DNA of 64,000 nt from Terrabacter sp. Ter38. GTDB taxonomy: Bacteria; Actinomycetota; Actinomycetes; Actinomycetales; Dermatophilaceae. The stretch is taken from positions 930,001 through 994,000 of the forward strand of contig NZ_JALJRZ010000001.1 of the NCBI RefSeq assembly GCF_024519435.1. Reading direction: 5' to 3'. The number at the start of each line of letters is the position of its first letter. The first letter of the stretch is position 1. Below are positions 1-7,230 of this stretch, piece after piece. The position numbers were made by a program, and so were the translations under genes. The notes below the pieces were generated by a model that was not told where the DNA came from, searched no databases, and saw only the letters and a program-made list of their open reading frames with translations.

Positions 1-1224
1 GCGACCCTGTGGCTCGACGAGCAGACGACGCTGGCCCCCCCCGCCTGGCGTGCGACCGGCCTGAGCCGCGCCGAGTGGGTCGAGGCGACGATGCCGCGCT
101 GGTTCGAGCTCATCGAGCCCGTCTCCGACGGCGTCACCGCCGCGACGTCCGACGCCATGCGCAAGCAGGTCGGCGAGCTCGGCCCGGAGGCCTTCGGCGA
201 TGCCATGCCCGAGGGACTGCCGGAGGGCTTCGACCCGCGGCAGATGGTCGAGCAGTGGGCGCCGATGCTCGGCAACCTCAGCCGCCAGATGTTCTCGGCC
301 CAGCTCGGCCAGGCCGTCGGCACGCTCGCCACCGAGGTCGTGACCGGCACCGAGGTCGGCCTCCCCCTCACCGAGCCGGGCGTCGTCGCCCTGCTTCCCG
401 GCAACGTCGCCGAGCTCGCCGAGTCGCTCGAGATCGACATCGCGCAGGTGCGCCTCTACCTCGCGGTCCGCGAGGCGGCTCGCGTCCGCCTCTTCTCCGA
501 GGTGCCGTGGCTCGGGCCGCAGCTGCTCTCGGCGGTCTCCGACTACGCCCGCAACATCACGATCGACACCGACGCCATCGAGTCGGCCCTGTCGACGATC
601 GACCCCTCGGACCCCGAGGCGCTGCGCACGGCCCTGCAGGGCAACCTCTTCCGGCCGCAGCCGACGCCTGCCCAGCGCGCCGCGCTCGACCGGCTCGAGA
701 CGCTCCTCGCCCTGGCCGAGGGCTGGGTCGACCACGTGACCGACCGCACGACGGCCCGGCACCTGCCGCTGTCGGCGGCCCTGGCCGAGACGATCCGCCG
801 GCGCCGGGTGGGCGGAGCGGCTCAGAAGACGTTCGCCGGGCTCGTCGGGCTCGAGCTGCGCCCGCGCCGGCTGCGCGACGCCGCGAACCTCTGGGCCGCG
901 CTGGAGAGCGCGGGCGGCGCGACGCTCCGCGACGGCCGCTGGGCCCACCCGGACCTCGCCCCCACGTCGGCCGACCTCGACGACCCGATCGGCTACGTCG
1001 AGCGGGCGACCGGCACCTCCGCGACGGGCGCGCTGCCCGAGGGCGGAGACAACCTGGGGTCGGACCTCGACTCCGTGCTCCAGGGCATCCTCGAGGAGGC
1101 CGACCGCGAGCGCGGAACCGACCCAGGCACAGGCACCGGCACCGGTGCGGCCGACGGGGACGACGGCGACACCAGCGGTGACAGCGACGGCGACGGCGAC
1201 ACCAGCGCCGGCCCGCAGCGGTGA
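1..1224 (+). CDS. Zincin-like metallopeptidase family protein (Zincin_2 / TIGR03624-type), 5' end cut
   Basis: The reading frame is open from base 1 and its first residues in the window (WLDEQTTL, then SRAEWVEATMPRWFELIEP) match the conserved N-terminal part of the actinobacterial zincin-like family whose M. tuberculosis member is encoded near whiB7. The start codon lies left of the window. Further conserved stretches are ALAEGWVDHV and QKTFAGLVGLELRPRRLRDAANLW. I see no HEXXH motif in the visible part, so peptidase activity is not shown; it is a family name only. The last ~45 residues are a Gly/Asp/Thr-rich acidic tail, probably disordered. The stop overlaps the following NUDIX gene (GTGA), which implies translational coupling. 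Confidence 0.8.
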   Translation, partial: ATLWLDEQTTLAPPAWRATGLSRAEWVEATMPRWFELIEPVSDGVTAATSDAMRKQVGELGPEAFGDAMPEGLPEGFDPRQMVEQWAPMLGNLSRQMFSAQLGQAVGTLATEVVTGTEVGLPLTEPGVVALLPGNVAELAESLEIDIAQVRLYLAVREAARVRLFSEVPWLGPQLLSAVSDYARNITIDTDAIESALSTIDPSDPEALRTALQGNLFRPQPTPAQRAALDRLETLLALAEGWVDHVTDRTTARHLPLSAALAETIRRRRVGGAAQKTFAGLVGLELRPRRLRDAANLWAALESAGGATLRDGRWAHPDLAPTSADLDDPIGYVERATGTSATGALPEGGDNLGSDLDSVLQGILEEADRERGTDPGTGTGTGAADGDDGDTSGDSDGDGDTSAGPQR

Positions 1225-1850
1225 CGGGGGCACGCCGCCCTCCGGAGCAGCCGGACCCGCGCGGGTCCCACCGGCCCCTCGACGGGCCGGACGGGACCGC
1301 CTGGCGCCGGCTGCACGACGACGCCGTCGCTCGGCTGGAGTCGTGGGTGGCACCGGACGAGGAGCAGGAGCGCCTGCGCACGGAGTTCCTCCACCACCTC
1401 CACACCCACCCGGACGCGATGAGCAAGGCCGGACCGCCGGCACACCTCACGGGCAGCGTCATCGTGCTCGACGACGACGGCGACGCCGCTCTGCTGACCC
1501 TGCACCGCCGGGCCCGGGCATGGTTCCAGTTCGGCGGACACTTCGAGCCGGGCGACGCGACGGTGTGGCACGCGGCCACTCGTGAGGCGCGTGAGGAGTC
1601 GGGCATAGCGGACATCACGGCCTTTCCGGAGATCGCGCAGCTCGATCGGCATCTTCTTTCCGGAGATTTCGGCAGGTGCCGTGAGCACCTCGACATCCGC
1701 TTCGCGGCGCGTACTCCGAGGTCGACGGAGTCGACGGTCAGCACCGAGTCGATCGACGTCCGGTGGTGGCCGGTGGACGCCCTCCCCGAGGGGACGCGAG
1801 AAGACCTGCGCCCCCTCGTGGACGCCGGTCTGAGACTGCGCCGGCGCTGA
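1221..1850 (+). CDS. NUDIX hydrolase
   Basis: This 209-aa protein starts at a GTG that overlaps the previous stop by 4 nt. It contains a NUDIX box read as GGHFEPGD followed by REAREESGI. The usual first Glu is Asp and the spacing is one residue longer, a variant I associate with actinobacterial NUDIX proteins of this context. The REXXEE metal-binding core is intact, so it should hydrolyse a nucleoside diphosphate-linked substrate with Mg2+; which one cannot be told. The C-terminal DVRWWPVDALPEG is a typical NUDIX end. It is coupled to the zincin-like gene and converges on a YgjP-type gene. Confidence 0.85.
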   Translation: MTGARRPPEQPDPRGSHRPLDGPDGTAWRRLHDDAVARLESWVAPDEEQERLRTEFLHHLHTHPDAMSKAGPPAHLTGSVIVLDDDGDAALLTLHRRARAWFQFGGHFEPGDATVWHAATREAREESGIADITAFPEIAQLDRHLLSGDFGRCREHLDIRFAARTPRSTESTVSTESIDVRWWPVDALPEGTREDLRPLVDAGLRLRRR

Positions 1851-1924
1851 CCGAACGGCCGGTGCGTGGGACGTCGTCACGGCATACGTGGTCGTCTGCC
1901 GTCAGGCGGAGCGTGTCGTGGCGT

Positions 1925-2476
1925 TCACTCGTCACTGAGGTCGAGGCCGGCGGCGGCCGAGACGCCCTGGAGGTAGCCGCGGGCCCGCTCGAGACGCGGG
2001 TACCCCTGCAGCAGGGCCCAGAACTCCGCACCGTGCCCCGGCTGCAGCAGGTGGGCCAGCTCGTGGAGCAGGACGTAGTCGACGACCCAGCTCGGCATGC
2101 CACGGAGCTTGTCGGACAAGCGAATCGAGCCCTCGGCCGGAGTGCACGAACCCCAACGGGAGTTCTGGTTGGAGACCCAGCGCACGCTCGCGGGAACCGC
2201 GCGTCCGCCGAGGTGCTCGCGCGACAGGGCGAGCGCGCGTTGCTCGAGGTCGCCGTCAGTGCGCTGGCGTCGCTGCTCGGACGCGGCCACTCGCGCCACC
2301 ATGGTGCGCACCCACTCCCCCTCCTCGGCGCGGCTCATCCGCGCCGGGACGAGGACGACGAGACGTCCCTCCTGGCGATAGGCCGACACGGTGCGGCGAC
2401 GCTTGGCACTGCGGCGGACCTCGACGGTCACCCCGTCGACCACCGTGTGCACCACCTCGCGTCGCACCGTCGCCAT
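1925..2476 (-). CDS. YgjP-like (DUF45/WLM) metallopeptidase-domain protein
   Basis: The protein (183 aa) carries the family core NQNSRWGSC followed by VDYVLLHELAHLLQPGHG, in which HELAH is the zinc-binding helix and the downstream His is the third ligand. The SRWGSC segment is diagnostic of the YgjP/DUF45 group. Its physiological substrate is unknown; relatives are found near restriction or repair genes but also alone. I chose ATG 2476 because the protein then begins with the conserved VRREVVHTVVDGV-type segment. An in-frame ATG at 2548 has GAGGT directly abutting it, which is poor spacing. It converges on the NUDIX gene. Confidence 0.8.
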   Translation of the reverse strand: MATVRREVVHTVVDGVTVEVRRSAKRRRTVSAYRQEGRLVVLVPARMSRAEEGEWVRTMVARVAASEQRRQRTDGDLEQRALALSREHLGGRAVPASVRWVSNQNSRWGSCTPAEGSIRLSDKLRGMPSWVVDYVLLHELAHLLQPGHGAEFWALLQGYPRLERARGYLQGVSAAAGLDLSDE

Positions 2477-2608
2477 GAGGGCAGGGTAGGCCAGCACGGC
2501 GACAACGGTCCGGAGCACGGGGCCGACACGGCCGCGTTCGCGCGTCATACCTCATCGCGGACGGGCGCGCCAAGCGGGGATGAGCATGATTTCGTGCTCA
2601 GCGTGCCT

Positions 2609-2614
2609 TAGGGT
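2609..2614 (+). promoter_or_regulatory. Putative -10 box for the DUF5679 gene
   Basis: TAGGGT lies 52 nt before the ATG at 2666 in an otherwise GC-rich gap. Only the -10 hexamer is recognisable; no convincing -35. Confidence 0.4.
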
Positions 2615-2665
2615 TGAACGAGTCGAGGCACCCGTCGGATGGGTGCCATCTACAAGGAGACATCA

Positions 2666-2827
2666 ATGGCTGACGAGACCTACAAGGGCGAGTTCTACTG
2701 CGTGAAGTGCAAGGAGAAGCGCGAGGCCGAGGGCAAGGTTGTCGTTTCTGACAACGGTCGCCGCATGGCCAAGGGACAGTGCCCCGTCTGTGGCACGAAC
2801 CTCAACCGCATTCTGGGCAAGGCCTGA
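2666..2827 (+). CDS. DUF5679-type small zinc-ribbon protein
   Basis: This is a 53-aa protein beginning MADETYKGEFYCVKC. It has a CVKC pair near the start and a CPVC pair near the end, which should bind one zinc ion, and it ends in GTNLNRILGKA. Small proteins of this form are widely conserved in actinobacteria and annotated DUF5679; no function is established. ATG 2666 is chosen because AAGGAGA lies 7 nt upstream; an in-frame ATG at 2639 lacks a Shine-Dalgarno. The gene stands alone, with its own -10 box and a strong hairpin after the stop. Confidence 0.85.
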   Translation: MADETYKGEFYCVKCKEKREAEGKVVVSDNGRRMAKGQCPVCGTNLNRILGKA

Positions 2828-2861
2828 CCAGGTCGCGGCGGCGTCGCTGACGTCGCAGATC

Positions 2862-2893
2862 GAGGGGGCGGGACCACACGGTCTCGCCCCCTC
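2862..2893 (+). terminator. Intrinsic terminator-like hairpin after the DUF5679 gene
   Basis: A 14-bp stem with one mismatch (GAGGGGGCGGGACC, 4-nt loop, then its complement) starts 34 nt after the stop. It lacks a clear U-run, as is usual for high-GC actinobacterial terminators. Confidence 0.6.
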
Positions 2894-3076
2894 GCGCGTA
2901 CCCACCTCGAACCGGCCCAGGGCGACTCACCGCTGGACGACGCCCGACCGGAGACGTCAGGCCCTCGGACGGCCCGTCAGAGGCTGTGGACGACGATCAC
3001 GACCACACCCGGGCGGCTGCGAGCCTGACGACCGAGGGTGGCGCACGCTGGTGGCGCCACCGGGTCTGGAGGTCCG

Positions 3077-4051
3077 ATGTCCGCTGCTGCCGTCCCACCC
3101 CACCCCCGCGTGCCCGTGTGGCTGCGTCCGCTGACGAGACGACACGGGGAGGTCCAGTTCGGCGTGCTCCCGGGCGGTCCGGTCGTCACGGGGGTCAGCG
3201 ACACCGAGGCCGACCTGCTCGCCCACCTCGACGGCACCCTCCCCCTCGTCCTGACCGAGCGCGTGGCGGCCGACGCGGGCATCCCTCCCGCACGATGGCG
3301 TGCGTTGCTCGAGCTCGTCGCCGAGCTCGGCGTGCTCACCGACCGGCTCCCGACGGGGACGTCGATCTCCGGCGCTGCCCGCGCAGCACGCGTCAGCGCC
3401 ACCGGGCGGGTCGTCGTCGACGGCTGTGGGCACGTCGCAACCGACATCGCCGAGGCCGTGGCGCACGCCGGCGCGACCGTCGTGCACGGCCGCACCGCGG
3501 TCGACAGATCGGTCGCCGCGCCGCTCCGTCCACGACCGGACCTCGTCGTCCTCGTGGGGTCGCCCGTCGTCGACCCTCGTCGTGGCGACCTCTGGCTGCG
3601 TCACGGCGTGCCGCACCTGCCCGTGGCTCCGGCCGGACCCCGTACGGTGATCGGCCCACTCGTGGACGGCTCCCCCGCCGCGCCGTGCCTGTGGTGCCTC
3701 GACCGCCACCGGACCGACCGCGACGACGCGTGGCCGACGCTGATGAGCCAGGCGATGCCGACCCGGGCCCTCGCGCCGGCCGGGTCGCCGGAGGGCGAGC
3801 ACGACGGCCTCGCTCCGGGCCTGTCCCATCTCGTCGTCGGCAGCGTGACCCTCCTCGTCAACGGGGTCCTCGAGGGCCACCCTCCTCCGCCGGGGGTCTC
3901 GGTCGAGGTGAGCCCACCGTGGCCGCGGATGGACCACCGGCGCTGGCCGACGCACCCGCTCTGCCCGTCGCACCCTGCCTCAGGCGGCACGAGCGGCCCC
4001 GTCGGCGCGCAGCCGGGCCCCAGGGACGCATCGCTCCGTCGGGGCGCGTGA
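3077..4051 (+). CDS. Orphan cyclodehydratase/ThiF-like (TOMM leader-binding type) protein
   Basis: The 324-aa product resembles proteins annotated as bacteriocin-biosynthesis cyclodehydratase domain or TOMM leader-binding proteins. These keep the ThiF/E1-like fold but lack the YcaO partner. Visible support is the Rossmann-like GRVVVDGCGHVATDIAEAV at about residues 114-132, a second strand set DLVVLVGSPVVDP, and CLWCLDRHR, which could bind zinc with another site. No precursor peptide, YcaO or dehydrogenase gene is nearby, so a role in RiPP synthesis is unlikely. In the syntenic mycobacterial locus a similar hypothetical gene precedes the ABC1 kinase gene. ATG 3077 has GGAGG 5 nt upstream. Confidence 0.6.
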   Translation: MSAAAVPPHPRVPVWLRPLTRRHGEVQFGVLPGGPVVTGVSDTEADLLAHLDGTLPLVLTERVAADAGIPPARWRALLELVAELGVLTDRLPTGTSISGAARAARVSATGRVVVDGCGHVATDIAEAVAHAGATVVHGRTAVDRSVAAPLRPRPDLVVLVGSPVVDPRRGDLWLRHGVPHLPVAPAGPRTVIGPLVDGSPAAPCLWCLDRHRTDRDDAWPTLMSQAMPTRALAPAGSPEGEHDGLAPGLSHLVVGSVTLLVNGVLEGHPPPPGVSVEVSPPWPRMDHRRWPTHPLCPSHPASGGTSGPVGAQPGPRDASLRRGA

Positions 4052-4110
4052 CCGGCTTCCGGCCCAAGGCTGGACAGATGGTCTGGCGCACCCGCCCCGG
4101 CGGGTACACA

Positions 4111-4116
4111 TAGAGT
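4111..4116 (+). promoter_or_regulatory. Putative -10 box upstream of the AarF-like gene
   Basis: TAGAGT in the sequence ACACATAGAGTCG lies 106 nt before GTG 4223. The preceding gene ends at 4051, so the kinase could have its own promoter. No clear -35. Confidence 0.35.
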
Positions 4117-4222
4117 CGAGGGTGGGCTCGACCCGCCGCCGCGCGATGCTGTCTCGTTCCCCGGCGCCGGGCCGACCGCTCGCGCCCGCGCATGACCGTC
4201 GACCCGCCCGAGGAGGTGCGCC

Positions 4223-5554
4223 GTGACCGACCTGCCACGCAAGGCCGTCGTACGCTCGGCCAAGCTCGCCTCGGTGCCGCTCGGTTTTGCCGGCCGGACC
4301 GCGCTCGGCCTCGGCAAACGGCTCGGCGGTCGGCCCGCGGAGGTCGTAGCCGCCGAGCTGCAGGCCCGCACGGCGCAGCAGCTCTTCCAGGTCCTCGGCG
4401 AGCTCAAGGGCGGCGCCATGAAGTTCGGGCAGGCGCTCTCGATCTTCGAGGCCGCCCTGCCCGAGGACCTCGCCGTCCACTACCGGGTCATGCTGACGAA
4501 GCTGCAGGACAGTGCCCCGCCGATGCCGACGACCTCCGTGCACGGCGTGCTCCGTGCCCAGATGGGCACACGGTGGCGCAGCAGGTTCGAGTCCTTCGAC
4601 GATCATCCCGTGGCCTCCGCGTCGATCGGGCAGGTGCACCGGGCCGTCTGGAGGGACGGTCGCGACGTCGCGGTGAAGATCCAGTACCCCGGCGCCGGCG
4701 CCGCCCTGATGAGTGACATCCGACAGATCAGCCGGGTCGCGAAGGTCGCGGCGAGCTGGGTGCCCGGCATCGAGCTCGGGCCGATCCTCGACGAGCTGCG
4801 CGACCGGATGGCCGAGGAGCTCGACTACCGCCTCGAGGCCGAGTCCCAGGCGACCTTCGCGGCCGCCTTCGACGGCGACCCGGACTTCGCCGTGCCGCAT
4901 GTCGTCGACGGCCGCGAGCACGTCATCGTCTCGGAGTGGCTCGACGGGCTCCCCCTCTCTCGGATCATCGCCGAGGGCACCCAGGAGCAGCGCGACACCG
5001 CCTCGCAGCTCTACCTGCGCTTCCTGCTCGCGGGGCCCGCACGAGCGGGGCTGCTGCACGCCGACCCGCACCCCGGCAACTTCCGCATGACGCCCGACGG
5101 GCGCCTGGGCGTCATCGACTTCGGGGCCGTGAACCGGCTTCCGAACGGCATGCCGCCCGAGATCGGGCCGCTGCTCACCACCGGCCTCGAGGGCAGCGCC
5201 GAGGACGTCCTCGAGGGTCTCCGTGGGATCGGCTTCGTCAAGGACAACATCGACCTCGACCCCCAGCGACTGCTCGCCTACCTCGAGCCCTTCATGGCGC
5301 CGTTCCGCACCGACACGTTCACCTTCAGTCGGGACTGGCTCCGGGGTGTCTTCGCGCACATCAACGACCCGCGCCAGCCCAACTACGCGGTCGCCTACAA
5401 GCTCAACCTGCCGCCGGAGTACCTCCTCATCCACCGGGTGTGGGGTGGCGGGATCGGCGTGCTCAGCCAGCTCGGCGGCACGGTCCACGGGCGCGCCATC
5501 GTCGACGAGCTGCTCCCCGGTGCGGACCTGCCGCCGGTGGGCGACGCCGACTGA
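4223..5554 (+). CDS. ABC1/AarF/UbiB-family atypical kinase
   Basis: The 443-aa protein has the ABC1 family signature GGAMKFGQALS (KxGQ motif, replacing the ordinary glycine-rich start), VASASIGQVHRA, the VKIQYP lysine segment, HADPHPGNF (catalytic loop) and VIDFGAVNRLP (metal-binding DFG-like). All ABC1 catalytic residues are present. Members of this family are ATPases/kinases linked to isoprenoid-quinone biosynthesis and lipid homeostasis. The mycobacterial orthologue next to whiB7 has been tied to antibiotic tolerance. GTG 4223 has GGAGGTG 5 nt upstream. It converges on the whiB7 cluster. Confidence 0.9.
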   Translation: MTDLPRKAVVRSAKLASVPLGFAGRTALGLGKRLGGRPAEVVAAELQARTAQQLFQVLGELKGGAMKFGQALSIFEAALPEDLAVHYRVMLTKLQDSAPPMPTTSVHGVLRAQMGTRWRSRFESFDDHPVASASIGQVHRAVWRDGRDVAVKIQYPGAGAALMSDIRQISRVAKVAASWVPGIELGPILDELRDRMAEELDYRLEAESQATFAAAFDGDPDFAVPHVVDGREHVIVSEWLDGLPLSRIIAEGTQEQRDTASQLYLRFLLAGPARAGLLHADPHPGNFRMTPDGRLGVIDFGAVNRLPNGMPPEIGPLLTTGLEGSAEDVLEGLRGIGFVKDNIDLDPQRLLAYLEPFMAPFRTDTFTFSRDWLRGVFAHINDPRQPNYAVAYKLNLPPEYLLIHRVWGGGIGVLSQLGGTVHGRAIVDELLPGADLPPVGDAD

Positions 5555-5607
5555 GGGACGCCGTTCGGGCGACTGCGCGGACGTTCGCGCTCACACGGCC
5601 CTGCTCG

Positions 5608-5826
5608 TCACCACCAGACGGGGTCGAGCTTGCTCTCGATCGAGCGGAGGTTCTCGCGGCTGCAGCGCTCGCAGCTCCACGTGGTGCGACCGGCGTCGGT
5701 CCCTCGGCTCCAGGTGAGCCGGGCCGCGGTCTGTTCCTCGGGCGGCGGGGTCGTGCCGCAGCCGGAGCAGACGAGGGTCTCGTCACGGGCAGCGGCATCG
5801 GTGGCCGCATCGGTAGAAGTGTTCAC
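5608..5826 (-). CDS. Small zinc-ribbon protein, hypothetical
   Basis: This 72-aa protein has two CxxC pairs, CSGCG near residue 20 and CERC near residue 53, that would form one zinc ribbon. It ends in LDPVWW. I do not recognise a named family. GTG 5826 is supported by GGGAG 7 nt upstream. It lies downstream of the whiB7 group on the same strand but beyond a strong hairpin, so it is probably transcribed separately. Its position next to AarF and whiB7 suggests a conserved local gene of unknown role. Confidence 0.6.
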   Translation of the reverse strand: MNTSTDAATDAAARDETLVCSGCGTTPPPEEQTAARLTWSRGTDAGRTTWSCERCSRENLRSIESKLDPVWW

Positions 5827-5961
5827 GGGGTTCTCCCTTCTCCTCCTTCGAGTATCCGCCGATCGAGGCGCCGTTCGTGGCGCCACGCGGGATCGCGGGT
5901 CGGACGGGAGGGTCGGGACGACTGGTTCAGGAACGGAGCACGCTGCCCCGGACGTGCGGAA

Positions 5962-5989
5962 CCGCGGGTGACGTGCGCGTCACCCGCGG
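5962..5989 (-). terminator. Hairpin ending the whiB7 transcription unit
   Basis: A perfect 12-bp stem (CCGCGGGTGACG, loop TGCG) lies 50 nt after the small ORF downstream of whiB7 and upstream of the zinc-ribbon gene. It is symmetric, so it could also stop transcription on the other strand. Confidence 0.65.
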
Positions 5990-6039
5990 CTCGCTCACTC
6001 GATTCAGTTGTCCTGCAACGCGCCCCGAGGCGCGGTCGT

Positions 6040-6174
6040 TCACTTCTCGCTGTGGCGTCGACTGGCGCGGATCTCCTGGGCGATCAGCCGGGCGCTGCGA
6101 CGGATGCCGCTGCGTTCCTGGCGCTGACTGCGCTGGTTGATCCGGTCGCGAGCCAGCATCTCGAGCTGGTTCAT
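6040..6174 (-). CDS. 44-aa basic small protein downstream of whiB7
   Basis: A short frame begins MNQLEMLARDRINQRSQRQE and ends HSEK. It is supported by AGGAGA 5 nt before ATG 6174, by G or C at the third position in 38 of 44 codons, and by its place 74 nt after the whiB7 stop and before a strong terminator. The peptide is Arg-rich (11 of 44) and predicted to be a single amphipathic helix. I know of no named family; RNA or DNA binding, or assisting WhiB7, are possibilities only. Confidence 0.6.
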   Translation of the reverse strand: MNQLEMLARDRINQRSQRQERSGIRRSARLIAQEIRASRRHSEK

Positions 6175-6248
6175 GACGATCTCCTGGTCTGTGGAAAGGG
6201 TTGCTGTCGGGGGCCGTTGGCGTCTGGGTCATGCGTGGTCACGCAGGC

Positions 6249-6536
6249 TCAGGCAGCCACGGGGTGCTTGCGCGGACGGCCGCGGGGCCGCTTGCGAGCC
6301 ACGATGGCGCCCTGGACGAGCAGCTGCCCGCCCCAGACTCCCCACGGCTCCTGGCGCTCGAGGGCGCCGGCGAGGCACTGGACGCGCGCCGGGCAGAGCC
6401 CGCAGAGCGTCTTGGCGAACTCGACGTCCTCGGGTCGCTCGGCGAACCAGAGCTCCGCGTCGTAGTCGCGGCACGGAATGGTCTCGCCGACCTGCTCCGC
6501 CTCGGTTCTCATGTCGATCAGTTCGCTCAGCTGCAT
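6249..6536 (-). CDS. whiB7: WhiB7 transcriptional regulator (iron-sulfur, AT-hook)
   Basis: The 95-aa protein has the four WhiB cysteines (C22, C45, C48, C54) that bind a 4Fe-4S cluster, the GVWGG turn at residues 66-70, and a C-terminal AT-hook RPRGRPRK at 83-90. The AT-hook plus the ABC1 kinase and uvrD2 neighbours identify it as WhiB7/WblC rather than another Wbl protein. WhiB7 binds the primary sigma factor and activates intrinsic antibiotic-resistance genes, including its own gene. ATG 6536 has GGAGGTGA 5 nt upstream; longer in-frame starts lie in the leader and lack this. Regulation is probably by attenuation in the upstream leader. Confidence 0.93.
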   Translation of the reverse strand: MQLSELIDMRTEAEQVGETIPCRDYDAELWFAERPEDVEFAKTLCGLCPARVQCLAGALERQEPWGVWGGQLLVQGAIVARKRPRGRPRKHPVAA

Positions 6537-6682
6537 CGTTCTCACCTCCATCTCCTGGGCGCCCGTGGTGGGGTGCCCCTGCTCACTCGTGTCTGGTCTG
6601 GCCCGAAGACCTGCACCGGTGGTGCGCGTCTCGGTCCTGCTGCTCGGCATCCGGGGAGTCATCTGTGTCCCTGATCTGTCAG

Positions 6683-6698
6683 GCACCCGGTCGGGTGC
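6683..6698 (-). other. Leader hairpin between attenuator and whiB7
   Basis: GCACCC and GGGTGC enclose a 4-nt loop. It lies in the 287-nt stretch between the upstream ORF and whiB7. A further perfect 7-bp hairpin (CCGGGGA/TCCCCGG) is at 6742-6757. Both could compete with or protect the terminator. Confidence 0.4.
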
Positions 6699-6767
6699 TG
6701 TTCTGGCGGTGTCGGTCATGCGGTGCGGGAGCGGCATCCGGCCGGGGAACTCCCCGGGAAACACGAA

Positions 6768-6800
6768 GGCCGCGGACCCGGTGATGTCGGGTTCGCGGCC
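6768..6800 (-). terminator. Candidate whiB7 leader attenuator (intrinsic terminator)
   Basis: Read on the minus strand, a 13-bp stem with one mismatch and a 7-nt loop is followed by TTCGTGTTT. It starts 23 nt after the stop of the 87-aa upstream ORF and lies 231 nt before the whiB7 ATG, the arrangement expected for uORF-controlled attenuation. Confidence 0.65.
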
Positions 6801-6823
6801 TGGAGGTGAGGCTTCTGGTCTGG

Positions 6824-7087
6824 TCAGACCGGTGGCCTCCCAGAGCGGGAGCGAACGACATCGAAGGTCTTGTAGGAGCGGGCGAACGTGAGGCCGGCGA
6901 CCGAGACGTCTCCCTGGATCGGAGCGCGGAAGTCGGCGACGCGGCCGCCCATGACGGCGGCGATGGACACAGTGGTCCCCTGCTCCGGAGCGTGCGTGGC
7001 CGCCAGGCGGACATCGCCGGTGGTCGGCCGCAGACGCACGGAAAGGACGCAGGAGACTGCGTTCATCGTCATCGTGGTGTTGTCCAT
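6824..7087 (-). CDS. 87-aa upstream ORF in the whiB7 leader
   Basis: The frame begins MDNTTMTMNAVSCVLS and is supported by GAGGAGGT 7 nt before ATG 7087 and by strongly GC-biased third positions, so it is very likely translated. I recognise no domain. It follows a WhiB7-type promoter and is followed immediately by a terminator hairpin, so it sits where mycobacteria and Streptomyces carry a shorter whiB7/wblC uORF. It may act in cis through ribosome stalling or slowing, encode a functional protein, or both. An in-frame start at 7114 is less well supported. Confidence 0.65.
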   Translation of the reverse strand: MDNTTMTMNAVSCVLSVRLRPTTGDVRLAATHAPEQGTTVSIAAVMGGRVADFRAPIQGDVSVAGLTFARSYKTFDVVRSRSGRPPV

Positions 7088-7157
7088 CAGGCCGACCTCC
7101 TCACTTCTGCTCACGGGCCCCAGCTGGCCACCGAGACCACTGGGCTTGACTTCGTCA

Positions 7158-7218
7158 AGGGTACGCGTGCGCCTCGCGGGCGAACAACTGATTTAACGAA
7201 GTTTTCCGAACTTATTTT
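7158..7218 (-). promoter_or_regulatory. Candidate WhiB7-autoregulated promoter
   Basis: On the minus strand TTGTTC (7187-7182) and TACCCT (7163-7158) are separated by 18 nt. Directly upstream of the -35 is an AT-rich tract (7189-7218, including TTAAATCA and CAAAATAAG), which is exceptional in this GC-rich window. WhiB7-dependent promoters are known to carry an AT-rich element just upstream of the -35 for the AT-hook. The leader to the whiB7 ATG would be about 615 nt. A 6-bp palindrome CTTGAC-TTC-GTCAAG spans the predicted start of transcription. Confidence 0.6.
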
Positions 7219-7230
7219 GCGCGAATGCCT

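Noticed and set aside
3077-4051. A RiPP (thiazole/oxazole peptide) biosynthetic cluster
   Set aside because: Only a cyclodehydratase-like protein is present. YcaO, dehydrogenase, precursor peptide and transporter genes are all absent nearby.
5927-6232. 101-codon minus-strand frame downstream of whiB7
   Set aside because: Composition is shadow-like (Pro/Arg/Ser-rich); it lacks an SD and overlaps the better supported 44-aa frame and a terminator.
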